A stretch of 64,000 nt of DNA from Ichthyophis bannanicus (taxonomy: Eukaryota > Chordata > Amphibia > Gymnophiona > Ichthyophiidae): NCBI GenBank assembly GCA_033557465.1, contig CM066034.1:984537637-984601636 (forward strand), in the 5' to 3' direction. Every line of letters starts with the position of its first letter. Position 1 is the stretch's first letter. The notes under the pieces were generated by a model. The model made no database searches, was not told where the DNA came from, and saw only the letters and a list, made by a program, of their open reading frames with translations. A program made the position numbers and the translations under genes. This document shows, piece after piece, positions 9,626 to 20,810 of this stretch.

Positions 9626-11340
9626 GTGTCAGGAGGCAGTGTGTGCTTTTTGTCTACCTCACGTCGAGGTAGAAGCGGCGGCGGAATTGCTGTTATTTAC
9701 TGCTCTTCTGCTTCACTATCTGAGCTCCCCCCTTTAGCCTCACTATTCTACCCTGAGTCCCTCCTTGTGCGACTAGATTCCTCCCCCTCCCCATGTTATT
9801 TCCTTCTTATCTACGCCCCTCCTTCTCTTTCCCCTCCCTCCTGGGATTCTCTATTGACTACCTCTATCTCTGAAGTCTCACTCCGCTATCCTCGTCTTTT
9901 AATCTTAGGTGATTTCAATATTCATGTTGACGTCCCCTCCTCAGCGAGAGATCTTTCATTTCTTACTTTTCTGTCCGATCACTCCCTTCGTCAATTTGTT
10001 TCTTTCCCCACTCATACTGCTGGTCACACCTTAGATCTCCTCATCGCTTCAAGCTCCTTCCCTTTACCACCCCTGTCCCTCTCCTCTTCTTCTCTTCCTT
10101 GGTCCGATCACGTATGTCTTCTTTTTGATGTTTCTGTTCCACCCACTACCTCCTCCCTGAACTCCAGTACCAAGTCCTCTTCCACGCTTTCTCGCCGAAT
10201 TACTGCCAATACCCTTCTTCAACTTCCCTCCCCAGCCTCCTTACTTCCGGCAGATTTCAATGCTCTCCCCCTCGACGTTCAGGTTCATAAATTGCATTCA
10301 TCACTCTCCTCCGCCTTGGACCTTGCCGCTCCTCTTCGCCCACATCACCCCCGTCGTCGTCTCCCACACTATCCTTGGTTTCACCATGGTCTAATTCTAC
10401 ACCGTAAGCACCTTCGTCGTGCAGAACGCCTTTGGCTGAAACATCCCTCCCCTGTCACCTCCACTGATTTCCATACTTGTCACCGTCACTATCGCACTCT
10501 TCTTCACGCGGCAAAACGTGATTACTACACTGACCTCATTTCTTCTTCCTCGAATTCTCGTCAGCTTTATTCTGTCCTACGTTCTCTTACAGCCTCTCAT
10601 TCTGCATCATCCCCCTCTCCCAACGTAACTTCCTCCTCCCCGGATTCCTCTTCTCTTGCCTCTTTCTTTGTTTCCAAAGTTAGTACTCTTCGCCAAGCTT
10701 TTCCCCAATGTCCCCCACCTCTTTCTCCCCCCACCGAGTCCCCCCTTTCCCCTCTCCCTTCTTCACCATCCTCTACTCCTACATTATCACATTCCTGGTC
10801 CTCTTTTGATCCCATCACTTCCGAAGTTCTAAATAAGACCTTTTCTACCACCCATAAAACTACTTGCTCAGCTGACCCTATTCCCTCCCAATGGCTTCTA
10901 GAACCCTCCCTAGCTCTATCCCCATATATCCTTTCTCTTTTCAACACAAGTCTATCCTCTGGTTCTTTTCCCTCCACCTGGAAGCATGCGATAGTCCGCC
11001 CCATCCTGAAATCTCACTCTTCTGACCCCTCTGTTCTTTCTAATTGGCGCGCCCCGTTTCTAATCTATCCTTTCTGTCGAAACTCCTTGAGAAGCTGGTC
11101 TTCTCTCAACTTTCCTCTCATCTTGAACTTTCTCTTACTCTTCACCCCCGTCAATCAGGTTTCCGCCCTGGTCATAGCACTGAATCCGTTCTTCTTTCTC
11201 TTCTCAATGATCTTCACATTGCTCACGATCGCGGTCTCATCACTTTGGCTGTCTCTCTTGATCTCTCTGCGGCTTTTGACTTGGTGGACCACCACACCCT
11301 TCTTTTTCACCTTCGGGAAGCTGGTCTCTCTGGTGCGGTT
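9626..11340 (+). pseudogene. L2-like endonuclease and N-terminal half of RT
   Basis: The first part reads as an APE endonuclease from GGGIAVIYCSS through LLILGDFNIHVD, HTLDLLIAS and WSDHVCLLF. The RT then begins with CSADPIPSQWLLE and STWKHAIVRPILK. Near 11040 the reading shifts frame: the next frame (11044-11340) continues with FLSKLLEKLVFSQL, SGFRPGHSTESVLL and LDLSAAFDLVDHH, which are RT motifs 2 to 4. The protein is therefore broken by at least one frameshift and is then cut at 11340 by the LTR-like insertion. Stop-free length before the frameshift is unusually good for an L2-type copy, partly because the sequence is T- and C-rich. Confidence 0.85.
11337..11340. repeat. Target site duplication GGTT, left copy
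   Basis: GGTT is repeated at 12860-12863. Joining the flanks at one GGTT restores the RT reading LSGAVLRWFHSFLS, so this is the insertion point of the LTR-like element. Confidence 0.7.
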
Positions 11341-12859
11341 TGTCAGACGGCTGCCTAGGGTGAGAACTTACACAATCTTGACGATGCATATATTCATATG
11401 ATTCTTGCAAGGTATTGTGGGTATTGTAGTTCATTCACTCCCAAACACAGCTGATGACAATAATTTGAGTTGTGAAACCAAGTGGTAAGATCAATAAAAT
11501 ACTTCTTTTATTGATGGGGTTTAATTCACCCAGCACATGTATGCTTGATAGCACTATAAATGAGGTTACTTGCTTGCAGTGTTTAAAATGGATAACAAAA
11601 AGTCACAAAGTAAACCAGAAAACAACCTTCAGCTTGTCAGGCAATTAGCTAATGTTTTCTTAGCAAATAATTACCAAATACAAAGGCACAAAGTAAAGAA
11701 TAAACTTTGCTGGTTAGGTTAACTTCTGCTTATTTTCCACGCCGATCTCAGCAGTGATTCTCCCTTGCTCACACACACAATCAGGTGCAGCCCTAATTAC
11801 TATCAATGGACCAGCTGAAAGCCTTTAGCTGGCTGGCTGCTACTGTGTGAGCCCAAATCCTGCTTTAAGAACTGTTTGCAGTGGAAATAAAGAACAAAGT
11901 TAGGTTTCTTTGTGATGGCTGATGTGTTTGCTCAGAGAAAACTAGCAATAGCATTTAGATAGAGAACAGTCCATATAAATAGTTTCATTTGCTGTATCTC
12001 CCTCTTCATCAATCAGCATATGGTCACTATCATACATTGGCACAGACGAGTCTTTCATTAAGGCACTATCATGAGAATGCTTATTCCCTGGCTGCCATTC
12101 TCTGTTATAGATAGGGTCTGGATCAGTGTTCATACCTGAGCCTCTCCTGCTATCATTATTCCTCTCTGTATAGCCTGGCCAATATGTAACCCAATTCTGA
12201 TGTCCAGCCTTCCAATCTTGATCCCTGGACACTGGATCTTCTCTCACATACCTTCTGGCCTTGGTCTGAAAGTCCCTTCCACATGCAGTCTTCTCTCTTC
12301 CAGGTAGCCACTGGTGATTCCTATCTCTGCCACTCCATTCCTCTGGCTGAATCCAGTCCAATGGACTCTGCTGGCTTTTGGAATACCTCCCAGTATGAGT
12401 ACTGCCTTGGAATCTCCCAGACCTTCCAATGGCCTTTCTTCTCTTCCTTCCAGAGAGTTTCCTTCTCTCTCTATCTGCTTGGCTTTTGCTGAAGCTGTTC
12501 TTCAAACTCTCCTTGAAGCTGGGCTGGAGCTTGTAGTAACTGTTATCTGAAGAATAAGCTCTATTCTTATTCTGTCCTAATGTGTGCTGCTCCCTAACAC
12601 AGCGCAGCTGTGTTGAATCAGGCCCTGCCCTTTGAGATGAGTGCTTAGGGATTACCTCATAGCTCTCTTGATTGCACACACATTCTCTCACTTCAGCCCC
12701 TCTCATGGCTGCTGGAAACCTGGTGCATTCTGGGACTGGTAGTCTTTTATGTGAAAACTCTGTTTTCTTGCTTCTACCAGAACTGACAGGTTGCTTGTTC
12801 AGAGTCACATCATCTTTTCTATAGCTCCTACCTGAGCTATGATAAGCTTCCTTATCACA
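11341..12859 (-). mobile_element. Solo LTR-like insertion (TG...CA, 4-bp duplication)
   Basis: The 1519-bp insert begins TGTCAGACGG, ends CTTATCACA and is flanked by GGTT. TGT...ACA ends with a 4-bp duplication are typical of integrase-made LTR insertions, and no gag, pol or second LTR is present, so a solo LTR of an endogenous retrovirus or LTR retrotransposon is the best reading. An AATAAA signal lies near 11511 on the minus strand close to the left end, as expected for R-U5 if the LTR is on the minus strand; a similar AATAAA exists on the plus strand, so orientation is uncertain. The length is long for an LTR but within the range of complex retroviruses. I did not identify the parent family. 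Confidence 0.55.
11942..12808 (-). CDS. Long open frame inside the LTR-like insertion, function unknown
   Basis: A 288-codon frame lies in what would be the U3 part of a minus-strand LTR. The predicted product is hydrophilic, rich in Ser, Arg, Asp and Asn, with no signal peptide, membrane segment or recognised domain. The start is not secure because the usable first codon may not be ATG. Some complex retroviruses carry accessory genes that extend into U3, which makes the position notable, but no similarity to a named accessory protein is visible. A chance open frame is a real alternative. Confidence 0.3.
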   Translation of the reverse strand: MTLNKQPVSSGRSKKTEFSHKRLPVPECTRFPAAMRGAEVRECVCNQESYEVIPKHSSQRAGPDSTQLRCVREQHTLGQNKNRAYSSDNSYYKLQPSFKESLKNSFSKSQADRERRKLSGRKRRKAIGRSGRFQGSTHTGRYSKSQQSPLDWIQPEEWSGRDRNHQWLPGREKTACGRDFQTKARRYVREDPVSRDQDWKAGHQNWVTYWPGYTERNNDSRRGSGMNTDPDPIYNREWQPGNKHSHDSALMKDSSVPMYDSDHMLIDEEGDTANETIYMDCSLSKCYC

Positions 12860-12863
12860 GGTT
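12860..12863. repeat. Target site duplication GGTT, right copy
   Basis: Matches 11337-11340 and directly follows the CA end of the LTR-like insertion. Confidence 0.7.
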
Positions 12864-13870
12864 CTCCGATGGTTTCATTCATTTCTATCCTGTCGCTCCT
12901 TCTCCGTCGTCACTGCGTCCTCTTCCTCTGCTCCCACTCGTTTATCCTGTGGTGTTCCCCAAGGGTCTGTTCTCGCCCCATATTTTTCTAGCCCCTCTTG
13001 CTCTTTTAGTCCAACAGTTTAGCATCTCTGCATATTACTATGCAGATGACATCATTCTCCTACATCACACTGACTCTTCTTTCCCTGATATTTCCCCTCT
13101 TAACCTCTGTCTCACTGCTGTGGTGTCCTGGTTTTCTTCTAATTTTCTACATGTTAACCCAGCAAAGTCTTTTGCTATCTGGTTCACTTTTGGCAGCCCC
13201 TCCCCTACCTGTGCCCCTTCTCTGTCCTCACAATCCATCCCCCTGGTCCCGTCACTCCGATACTTAGGTGGTGTTCTTGACTCTGCCCTTACTTTTAAAG
13301 ACCACATCTCCTCAATTGTTCAGCGCTCCTTCTTTTCCCTCTGTCAACTCTGAGCAGTCCGTCCTTTTCTCTCTATTCCTGCTTTAACCACCCTCCTGCT
13401 TACCCTTGTACTGTCTCGTCTTGATTATTGCAATGTCTCTTTCGCCGGCTTACCACAGCCCCAACTGTCTCGTCTCCAACGCGTCCAAAATGCTGCCATC
13501 CGTTTGTTGACCCATGCATCACGTTTCGATCACGTTACTCCCCTTCTCTATCAGCATCACTGATTACCCATCTTCTTCCGCATTCAATATAAACTTCTAA
13601 TCTTTGCACACAAAGTAATCCATACTGGCACTCCCCTTTACCTGGCAAATCAGATACATTTCCGTACCTCCCATCGTCTTCTCTGCTCCATACACATAAA
13701 CCCCCGCACACGCCCGCCTTGAACAAACCCGCTCCTCTGCTTTCTATTTCCTGGCTCCAAGCCTCTGGAATTCGCTCTCCCCTCTCTCCGTGCAGAAGAA
13801 TCCTATCAATCATTCAAAACCCAGCTCAAAGCTCACCTCTTCTGCCTCGCGTTTGATCCTCTTCCCTAGT
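12864..13870 (+). pseudogene. L2-like RT, C-terminal half
   Basis: Continuation of the RT broken at 11340. It begins with the rest of the LRWFHSFLS block, then CGVPQGSVLAP near 12947 and the catalytic ADD region near 13039-13050 (a frame change separates them). Downstream it carries SLRYLGGVLDSALTF near 13250, and LDYCNVSFAGLPQPQLSRLQ with RVQNAAIRLLTHASRFDHVTP near 13420-13540, both typical of the L2 group C-terminus. Several stops and frameshifts show it is dead. Confidence 0.85.
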
Positions 13871-14174
13871 CCATCCCCTCTCCCTTCTTTTCTATTGTGA
13901 CTACCCATGTATTGTATGTCCCCCCTCCTTCCCCCCTTGATAGTACTCGTATATTGTCACTCTTTCTGCTTATCTTTATTTCCTGCTCTTATCTTTTCTT
14001 TCCTTTCTCTCCTTTCCTTTTCTCATAATTGATGGCGTTCTTTTCCTTTTCTGCAGCCAAGAGCTTGTTTTAATTAACTTGCTTTATTTTATTTTATTTA
14101 TTGTAAACCGTTCAGGTGCCCACGGTATTGAGCGGTATAACAAGTTTTAATAAACATAAACATAAACATAAACC

Positions 14175-14338
14175 CCAGTACTCAACATGGATTTCTGGTT
14201 TAAGAGAAAGCTTACCCAGAAGGGGGCGCAAGGGCCTGTTATTGTTCACTGGCTCACAGGCTACATAGATCACAGTGAAAGTCCAGAGAGAAGGGGAAAT
14301 GGCCATATTTCTGTGACCCCCCAAGTTTGGGAACCACT
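14175..14338. mobile_element. Possible hAT-like terminus (right)
   Basis: The end reads GTGACCCCCAAGTTTGGGAACCACTAC, the style of a hAT-Charlie terminus. It may pair with 9446-9560, with the L2-like LINE inserted between. No duplication could be confirmed. Confidence 0.3.
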
Positions 14339-15190
14339 ACCATATGGCCTATCTAGTCTGCCCTTCCATATCAACTACTATATTCCCTTTTTGTTCCTTT
14401 AGACATCTTCAGTGCTTGTCCTATGTTTTCTTGAATTCTGATACTGTCCTCGTCTCTACTATCTCCACTGGGGAGTATTCCACCCATCTACCACTCATTC
14501 CCGAGTCTATCCCCTTTTCACCTTGATCCTATGTCCCCTCATTGCAGAGCTTTCTTTCAATTGAAAGAGGCTCTCCTCTTGTGCATTTATGCCACAGAGG
14601 TATTTAAACGTTTGTCATATCTCCTCTATCTTGCCTTTCCTCTAAAGTATACATATTGAGATCTTTAAGTCTGTCCCCATATGGCTTATAATGAAGACCA
14701 CTGACCATTTTGGTAACCACCCTCTGCACCGACTCCATCCTATTTATATTCTTTTGAAGTTGCGGTCTACAGAATTGCACACAATGCTCCAAATAAGGTC
14801 TCACCAAAGACCTACATAGAGAGGCTGGCCATTTCTCTCCTTATACACCTCAGCATCCTTGTGGCTTTTGCCATCGCCTTTTCTACTGTTTTGCCACTGT
14901 AAAATCATCAGAAACAATCATGCCCAGGTCCCATTCTTCTTTCGTGGACAGAAGTACTTCACCCCCTATAATATACCGCTCCCTTGGATTTTTACAGCTG
15001 AAATGCATGACCTTGCATTTTTTAGCATTAAATCTCAGCTGCCAAATTCTCAACCGTTCTTCAAGCTTAGCTAGATCCCTCCTCATGTTATCTACTCTTT
15101 CCTGGGTATCTGTTCTATTGCAGATTTTGGTATCATCTGCGAAAAGGCAAACTTTATCCTATAACCCTTGCGCAATATCACTAACAAAAA
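14338..15190 (-). pseudogene. CR1 LINE fragment, RT C-terminus and 3' end
   Basis: On the minus strand the order is: a short RT piece around 15100-15190, then KLEERLRIWQLRFNAKKCKVMHF near 15000-15070, STKEEWDLGMIVSDD near 14900-14960, MVRPYLEHCVQF near 14770-14807 and YTLEERQDRGDM near 14610-14640. These are the C-terminal blocks of CR1-clade RT. The 3' end at about 14338 is the CR1-type GGGCAGACTAGATAGGCCAT. Stops and frameshifts interrupt it, and the 5' part is missing. Confidence 0.8.
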
Positions 15191-15679
15191 TGTTTAAAAG
15201 AATTTGGTATTTGGTCTGACCCAGTATGACAGTTCTTATGTTATGCAGAAATACAAAGTGCTTCCTTGTTTGTTAGAATCAAAAAAGGTAGTCTTTATAC
15301 CCTTTGCATTTATACAATAAACACTTTTTGGTTTCTTAAATTACTTTTTGAATATTTCTCTAATTTTCTTAGACGTTGAAAGTATGATAGTTGTGTAGAT
15401 CAGTGAAAGAAGCTCCTACTTGAGTGCATTTTGAATTCTATTTTTGAGATAGCAAAAGGTGTGAAGACTGGCAAGGCATTGTTTATAGGATTGTTGTAAC
15501 CTTTAACATTTATTACAGCTTCGCTGGTGTAAACTACATTACATAAGGTAGATGACAGAGTCTGTATCTTGAGAGTTTGCCATTTTGACGACAGGGAAGG
15601 TAGGTGACTTGCTGAGTGGGCCACAGTATGATTGGCAGAGATGGGATTTGAACATGAGTCCTTTAGTTTCAGCTGTTTC

Positions 15680-15930
15680 TTCAACTTGGAAAAGAGTCAG
15701 CTGAGGGGAGTTATGATTGAGGTCTATAAAATGAGTGGAGTGGAACGGGTAAATGTCGATCGGTTGTTTACTCCTTCAAAAAATAAACAAACTAGAGGAC
15801 ATGCAATGAAGCTACAATGTAGCACATTCAAGACTAATGGTAAAAAATATTTTTTGACTCATCACATAATCAAAAAATGGAATTCGTTGTCCAAGGATAT
15901 AGTAAAAGCTGTTGGCTGGGTTTAAAAGAG
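15680..15930 (+). pseudogene. CR1 RT C-terminal fragment
   Basis: A plus-strand frame reads FNLEKSQLRGVMIEVYKM, RVNVDRLFTPSKNKQTRGHAM and FLTHHIIKKWNSLSKDIVKAV. This is the extreme C-terminus of CR1 ORF2, as also seen at 28110-28370 and 49730-49960. Both ends are truncated. A short CR1-type tail (TTGGTCTGACCCAGTATG) lies just upstream near 15206-15225. Confidence 0.8.
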
Positions 15931-18545
15931 GTTCGGACTAAATCTACCATTTATCATTTGTGTAGTGGTACAGGGCGTATGCAGTGCAGTACAGAGACAT
16001 GTAAGAGACACCCAGTATGGCATATCTTATGTTCCTACACTGCAAGCTACTTTTTTCGCTTTTTTGTGCAATCGGCTTGATTTTTGTTGCATTCGACCAA
16101 ATATTGCTTAATTGAACCATTTGTAACTTTGATAAGGCAAACACAAACTTAGTTGTACATCGGTTCACACCAAATCAATCAAGGTTGGATTTGTTATGCA
16201 TTGAAACATTTCCAGGAAACTGGATTTATATATATATATTTTTTTAAAATCAAACTTAAGTAAAATAAATACAAAAAGGGGCCATAGGATTCTGTGACTG
16301 TTCTACTTAACACAGTGTCTGGTGATACCCTCCCCGTGCTTCTTGGCTTGCTGCACTGATTATGTAAGAGCAATCTGTTGGAAGAGCTGCTGAAAGAATG
16401 AGGCATCGCAGTCAAAGCCACCTAAGGGGCTGTCAGGCTTCACTGACATAAAACAAAAGGACTGCGGAAGTCAGTAAGAGAGCCAGAACTTTGTACTGTC
16501 CTTATTATGGTATCAGAAAATTTTGGCTTTTGAAATTACCTGCTTCATAACATGGTAGAATAAACAACAGAGAGTACATGCTGTAAAGCTGCTAGCAGTT
16601 TTGCAAGACAGAAAATTGAAAGGTCTCAGCTGACAGTCAACCACTGAGCAATCCCAGGACTGGGCTTCTAATTAGCAAACCTCAGCCAGGTTTGAAGAAA
16701 GGATTTAAAGTTAAATCTTTGGTACTTGAAGTCAAGATTTTCGCATTGAGAAAATGTTATTTATGGTGCTAAGACCCTGATTCACTATTTTTAAAGGTTC
16801 TATGTACCTAACAAGTTCCAGTTTACTAAATAGTTTTCATCATAGAAACAGAATAGGAAAAAAGTCTTAGTTTAGGTCCTTAGTGAGCTAAGCACCTAAA
16901 TCGACATTTTTTGAAAATTGATTTGAGCTGAGTTAAAAGTTTATAAACCACAGTACCTAAAAAGCAGGCAGCCCCAGAGACATAGTTATGGGAAGTTAAG
17001 TGCCTGATTTTCAGTGCCAGGCATTTAACTTAGGAACTTGAACCTATATGAATGAATTGCAGGTCTAAAATTAGGCTCCTAAATTACACTGAACATTCTT
17101 CTAAGGGGTCTGTTTACAAAACCGTATTAGCTGTTAACATGACGGTGGTTTTCTGCTGTACCTGCAGAACGCGCTTCTTCTGCATTAGTTGGCAAGTTAA
17201 GGGCGGAGAGTGGGCGGGAATGCAATGCACAGTTACTGGGGGGCTTCAACTGCGCTTGGTAACCACCAGATGTGCAGACAGTGCAGGCGCTACTAATGCC
17301 ACCTTAGCGGGAGCTGCATCCTGGCTGCTGTTCCACCATGCTGTCTGCAGATTCAGTGCATCATTTGCTTGGGAAATGCTACGCATGCCTCCAACAGATG
17401 ATATGGCGTTATCTGCAAAAGCCGTGCGTTATCTGCACTTTTTGGCCACATTAGCTCTGAAGCCAGATTGTTGCTGTTCCCCCTGAGGCCGAACTAAGAA
17501 ATAGTTGACAGGTTCAAAATGCAATGTTGTTTTGGGGCTATATATGAGTTTTCTATAAATGTTTCACATGGTTGAAAAAAAAAAAGTAAAATGGGCTGGT
17601 AACATCAACTAGCTGAAACTGGGCTATGTTTGTCATAAAGAGTCCAACAAAAAAATGTGATTTGGTAGGAAGATATTGCGTCTGGGTTTGTTTGTTTTTT
17701 CCCGTAAGGCATGTCTTCTGGCACGTAAAGAAACCCTGAATGCTTAGAACTATTACCCAATGAAAGAGTTTTCTATTTGACTTGCTGGTAATGGAAAAAT
17801 TTGGAGTGGGAATGTGATACTGGGTCAATGGACAATTTTTCAGAACACCCAAGAAGCTTGTTGGAATTTGTTGCTACCAAAGGCTAAAAGCACGGTACTG
17901 AATTTATAATGAGAATCTAGATTTAGGATCTGAAAAGTGGGGTAAATGTGGAGAGTGACTGCTGTACTTGGGAGGAGGGGGGTAGACCTTTGGGTAAGTG
18001 AAGGGAGGGAAGATAATTAGTGTTTTGGTTTTATCGTTGTATGTGTGCACCTCCACTGTTGAAAATGTATTTGGAAGACTAGTATGTATAAGTAGTTACC
18101 ACATGCAGGTTTCCTTAAAAGCTATGAAATAAGTCTTCAAATAAAGGATAAGAGGCGGGAGATAGTTTGGGGGGGGGGGGGTTAGTTCTTACTATCTGGT
18201 GAGATGGATAGGGGTTTGGGGAGAGAAAAAAATGTGTATAATTGAATACAAATGTATGGTATGAGATGTACTGTATATCAGAAGCAAATGTATGCCTTGC
18301 TATTTCTTTACCAAGTTCAATAAACAAGTTGATTCATTAAAAAAAAGCAGCATATTCCTCCTTTTTACCCGGGGGGAGGGGGCACAAGTTCTGAGCAGAC
18401 ACAGCCCTTCCCATATGCAGCAGTCTTCTCAGCTCCTCAGTTTTTTTTTTCCTTAACTGACATGAAAACACAGCCCTCCTGATTTTTTAGTTTTTTTTTT
18501 TTTTACCTCTGTCTTCTGATGTTGTATGGTGACATTTTTTTTATT
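15931..18545. other. Stretch without recognised genes
   Basis: AT-rich, intron-like DNA. I see no coding pattern. The 144-codon open frame near 17052-17486 looks like a chance ORF in older repeat DNA; its left side begins TAAGGGGTCTGTTTAC, similar in style to a Harbinger-like end, but no matching right end was found. Poly-G (18171-18181) and poly-T runs near 18441-18545 are simple repeats. Confidence 0.6.
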
Positions 18546-19065
18546 TCATCCACAAAGAGGCAAATCATACCCGACAGCCCTTCTGCTATATCACTAACAA
18601 AGATGTTAAAAAAATCAGACCAAGGACAGATCCCTGGGTCACACCACTGGTAACCACCTCCTCCTCAGAGTGAGCTCCATTTACCTGTACCCTTTGTCGC
18701 CTCCCATTCAACCAATTTCTAACCCAAGCAGTAACTTTAAGGTCCATCACTAGGGTGCTCAGTTTGTTTAGAAGTCACCTGTGAGGAACGATGTCAAAGG
18801 CTTTACTGAAATCTAAATACACCACATCTAGGGCTCTCCCTCGGCCCAACTCCCTGGTCATTCAATCAAAGAAATCAATCAGATTTGTTTGACAAGACTT
18901 GCCTCTGGTGAATCCATACTGCCTCGGATCCTGTAATCCGCTGGACTCCAAAAACCTCACTATTTCCTCTTTCAACAGCGCTTCCAATAATTTACTCGCC
19001 ACCGAAGTTAAACTAACCGGCCTGTAGTTTTCAACCACATCCTTACTTCCGCTTTTGTGTAAAGG

Positions 19066-19082
19066 CACTACATGAGCCTCTC
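19066..19082. repeat. Target site duplication of the fold-back insertion, left
   Basis: CACTACATGAGCCTCTC is repeated exactly at 19257-19273. The intact sequence, with one copy, is what the related CR1 copy shows near 42743. Confidence 0.9.
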
Positions 19083-19256
19083 AGGAGCAAAAAAAGAAGC
19101 GGCAGATACACACCCAATAACCTTAAAAACTTTATTAAACCAAGGGGTTGGCCACCCCTTGGTTTAATAAAGTTTTTAAGGTTATTGGGTGTGTATCTGC
19201 CGCTTCTTTTTTTGCTCCTGCTCGGTTGAGTGGCTAGTGCTGTTTTTTGTGGACCC
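19083..19256. mobile_element. Snap-back retroinsertion with perfect 66-bp inverted arms
   Basis: The 174-bp insert has arms at 19083-19148 and 19154-19219 that are exact reverse complements over 66 bases, with a 5-base loop TGGCC. A further 37 unique bases (19220-19256) follow only the right arm. An AATAAA lies in the arm. The 17-bp flanking duplication indicates target-primed retrotransposition. The layout fits a cDNA of about 103 bases that folded back at its 3' end and primed its own second strand. The parent RNA is not recognised; a Penelope-like or SINE-like source is possible. Confidence 0.8.
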
Positions 19257-19273
19257 CACTACATGAGCCTCTC
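19257..19273. repeat. Target site duplication of the fold-back insertion, right
   Basis: Exact 17-base match to 19066-19082. Confidence 0.9.
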
Positions 19274-19300
19274 TCCAGTCCTTTGACACCACTCCCGACT

Positions 19301-19467
19301 AAATAATTTACTATATTGTTAACCCTTGTTATTTTTCCTACATTACCATGTGCTGTTATGTCTATACTGTATATGTTTCCCTTGCTTATACCTTTGTATT
19401 TCTTGTAACCGCTTTGATTGAAGGAAAAGGCGGTATAAAAACTTGTTGAATAAATAAATAAATAAAA
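19301..19467 (+). mobile_element. L2-like LINE 3' tail
   Basis: Short 3' UTR fragment with the stem ACCGCTTT...AAAGGCGGT near 19408-19434 and an AATAAATAAATAAATAAA tail. It interrupts the CR1 RT between CACTCCCGACT and GAGGCATTG, which are adjacent in the copy near 42771. Confidence 0.85.
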
Positions 19468-20647
19468 CGAGGCATTGAAAAAGTCAGTCAGTGGAGCTGC
19501 TAAGATGTCCCCAAGTTCCCTCAGTATTCTGGGGTTTATCCCATCCAGTCCCATCGCTTTGTCTACTTTAAGTTCAGCTAGTTTCTCACGAACAGTCTCT
19601 TCTGAAAATTATTCAAGATGCCCCTCGCTTCTGTTCCTGCTTGTGGGCGTTTTCTGAGGTCCTGCTCCTGGTTCTTCATCTGTGAACACAGAACAGAAAT
19701 ATTTGTTAAGCAATTCCGCTTTATCCTCATCAGCTTCTACATATTCCTCCCCTTCACCCTTGAATCTGACAATACCACTTTTGCCCTTCCTCTTCTCACT
19801 AACATATCTGAAAAAATGTCTTATCCTCCCCATTTTATTACATTGACTATTTCCTCCTCCTTTTGAATCTTTGCTTTCCTGACTATTTTGCTAACTTCTT
19901 TAAGTTTTTCCAAATATAGACGCCTGTCTTCCTCTCTCTGTGGTCCCTTGTATTTCATGAAGGCCACCCTCTTTTTCTTCACCTTTTCAGCTATTTTTTT
20001 CGAAAACCATAGCGGTCTCCTTTTCCTTTTACCTTTATTTACCATTTTAACAAAAAGGTTGGTTGCTCCTAAAATAATCCCCTTTCAGTTTTGCCCACTG
20101 TTTTTCTAGCTGTTCCCATCCCGCTAACGACTCCCTGAGGTATTGGCCCATCTTGGCAAAGTTAGTTTTCCTAAAGTCTAAGACCTTCGCTTTTGAATGA
20201 ATTTTATCAGCCCAGTCCTAATACTGAACGACACCGTCTGGTGATCACTGGATGCAAAATGATCTCCCACTATAACATCAGAAACACTTTCACCATTGGT
20301 AAGCACCAAGTCCAGTATAGCCACTTTCATGTGTGGGTTCTGTTACCAGTTGCCTGAATAGTTCTCCCTGTAGAGAATTCAGGATCTCCTTACTTCTAAA
20401 TAATTCTGCAGCAGGAATGTGCAAATCAACATCTGGCATATTGAAATCCACTATCAGTAGCACTTCCTGGCAATGCTGCTTATGTCTTCAATTAACTCTC
20501 CGTCCACCTCTTCCTCCTGTGAGGGTGGTCTGTATATCACACTAATGCAAATAGATTTCTCTTTTCCTCTTTCTAGTTTAACCCACAGTGCCTCCTCTTT
20601 CTCTTTTAAGCTCTGTAGTTCCAAAGCTTTAATATTATATTTGACAT

Positions 20648-20800
20648 TTATTTATTTAATGGTATTTCTATCCCGCCTTATCCTTCAATCAAGGCGGTTA
20701 CACAGCAAACAATCAGTGGGAGTGGTGCTTGGGTTCAGTGTGTGCATCATGTACAATGAAAGTGTGTGTGTGTGGGTGGGTTGATTAGTGTGCGCTATTT
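20648..20800 (-). mobile_element. L2-like LINE 3' tail
   Basis: Begins with TTTATTTATTTAA followed by a CCGCCTTATCC...AAGGCGG stem (minus-strand tail) and runs into a GT-rich stretch. It interrupts the CR1 endonuclease region compared with the copy near 47060. Confidence 0.7.
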
Positions 20801-20810
20801 ACAGCATGAG

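Larger units (their letters stand above)
9626..14174 (+). mobile_element. L2-like LINE, 5'-truncated, split by an LTR-like insertion
   Basis: A plus-strand LINE can be followed from an endonuclease (about 9640 on) through RT motifs to a C-terminal region near 13860 and a 3' UTR. The end has the typical GTAAACCG...GCGGTATAA hairpin region near 14103-14134 and an AAACAT repeat tail to about 14174. Coding is interrupted by a frameshift near 11040 and by the 1519-bp insertion at 11341-12859. The start lacks the first endonuclease block, so the copy is 5'-truncated. Motif style is L2-like. Confidence 0.85.
18600..20110 (-). pseudogene. CR1 ORF2, linker and RT part
   Basis: Minus-strand pieces include RKRRPLWFSKKIAEKVKKKR near 19980-20035, FFRYVSEKRKGKSGIV near 19770-19820, KAELLNKYFCSVFTDEEPG near 19660-19720, a KSGSKDVVENYRPVSLTSVA block near 19000-19060, and QYGFTRGKSCQTNLIDFFD near 18862-18920. 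These are the linker and RT motifs 1 to 3 of CR1-clade ORF2. Three insertions or tails interrupt the frame. It cannot make protein. Confidence 0.85.

Noticed and set aside
17052..17486. 144-codon open frame
   Set aside because: No recognised domain, neighbours are repeat-like and the composition is not coding-like.
19083..19256. Hammerhead ribozyme or terminator reading of the hairpin
   Set aside because: No hammerhead core (CTGATGA and GAAA) is present, and a bacterial terminator makes no sense in this context.
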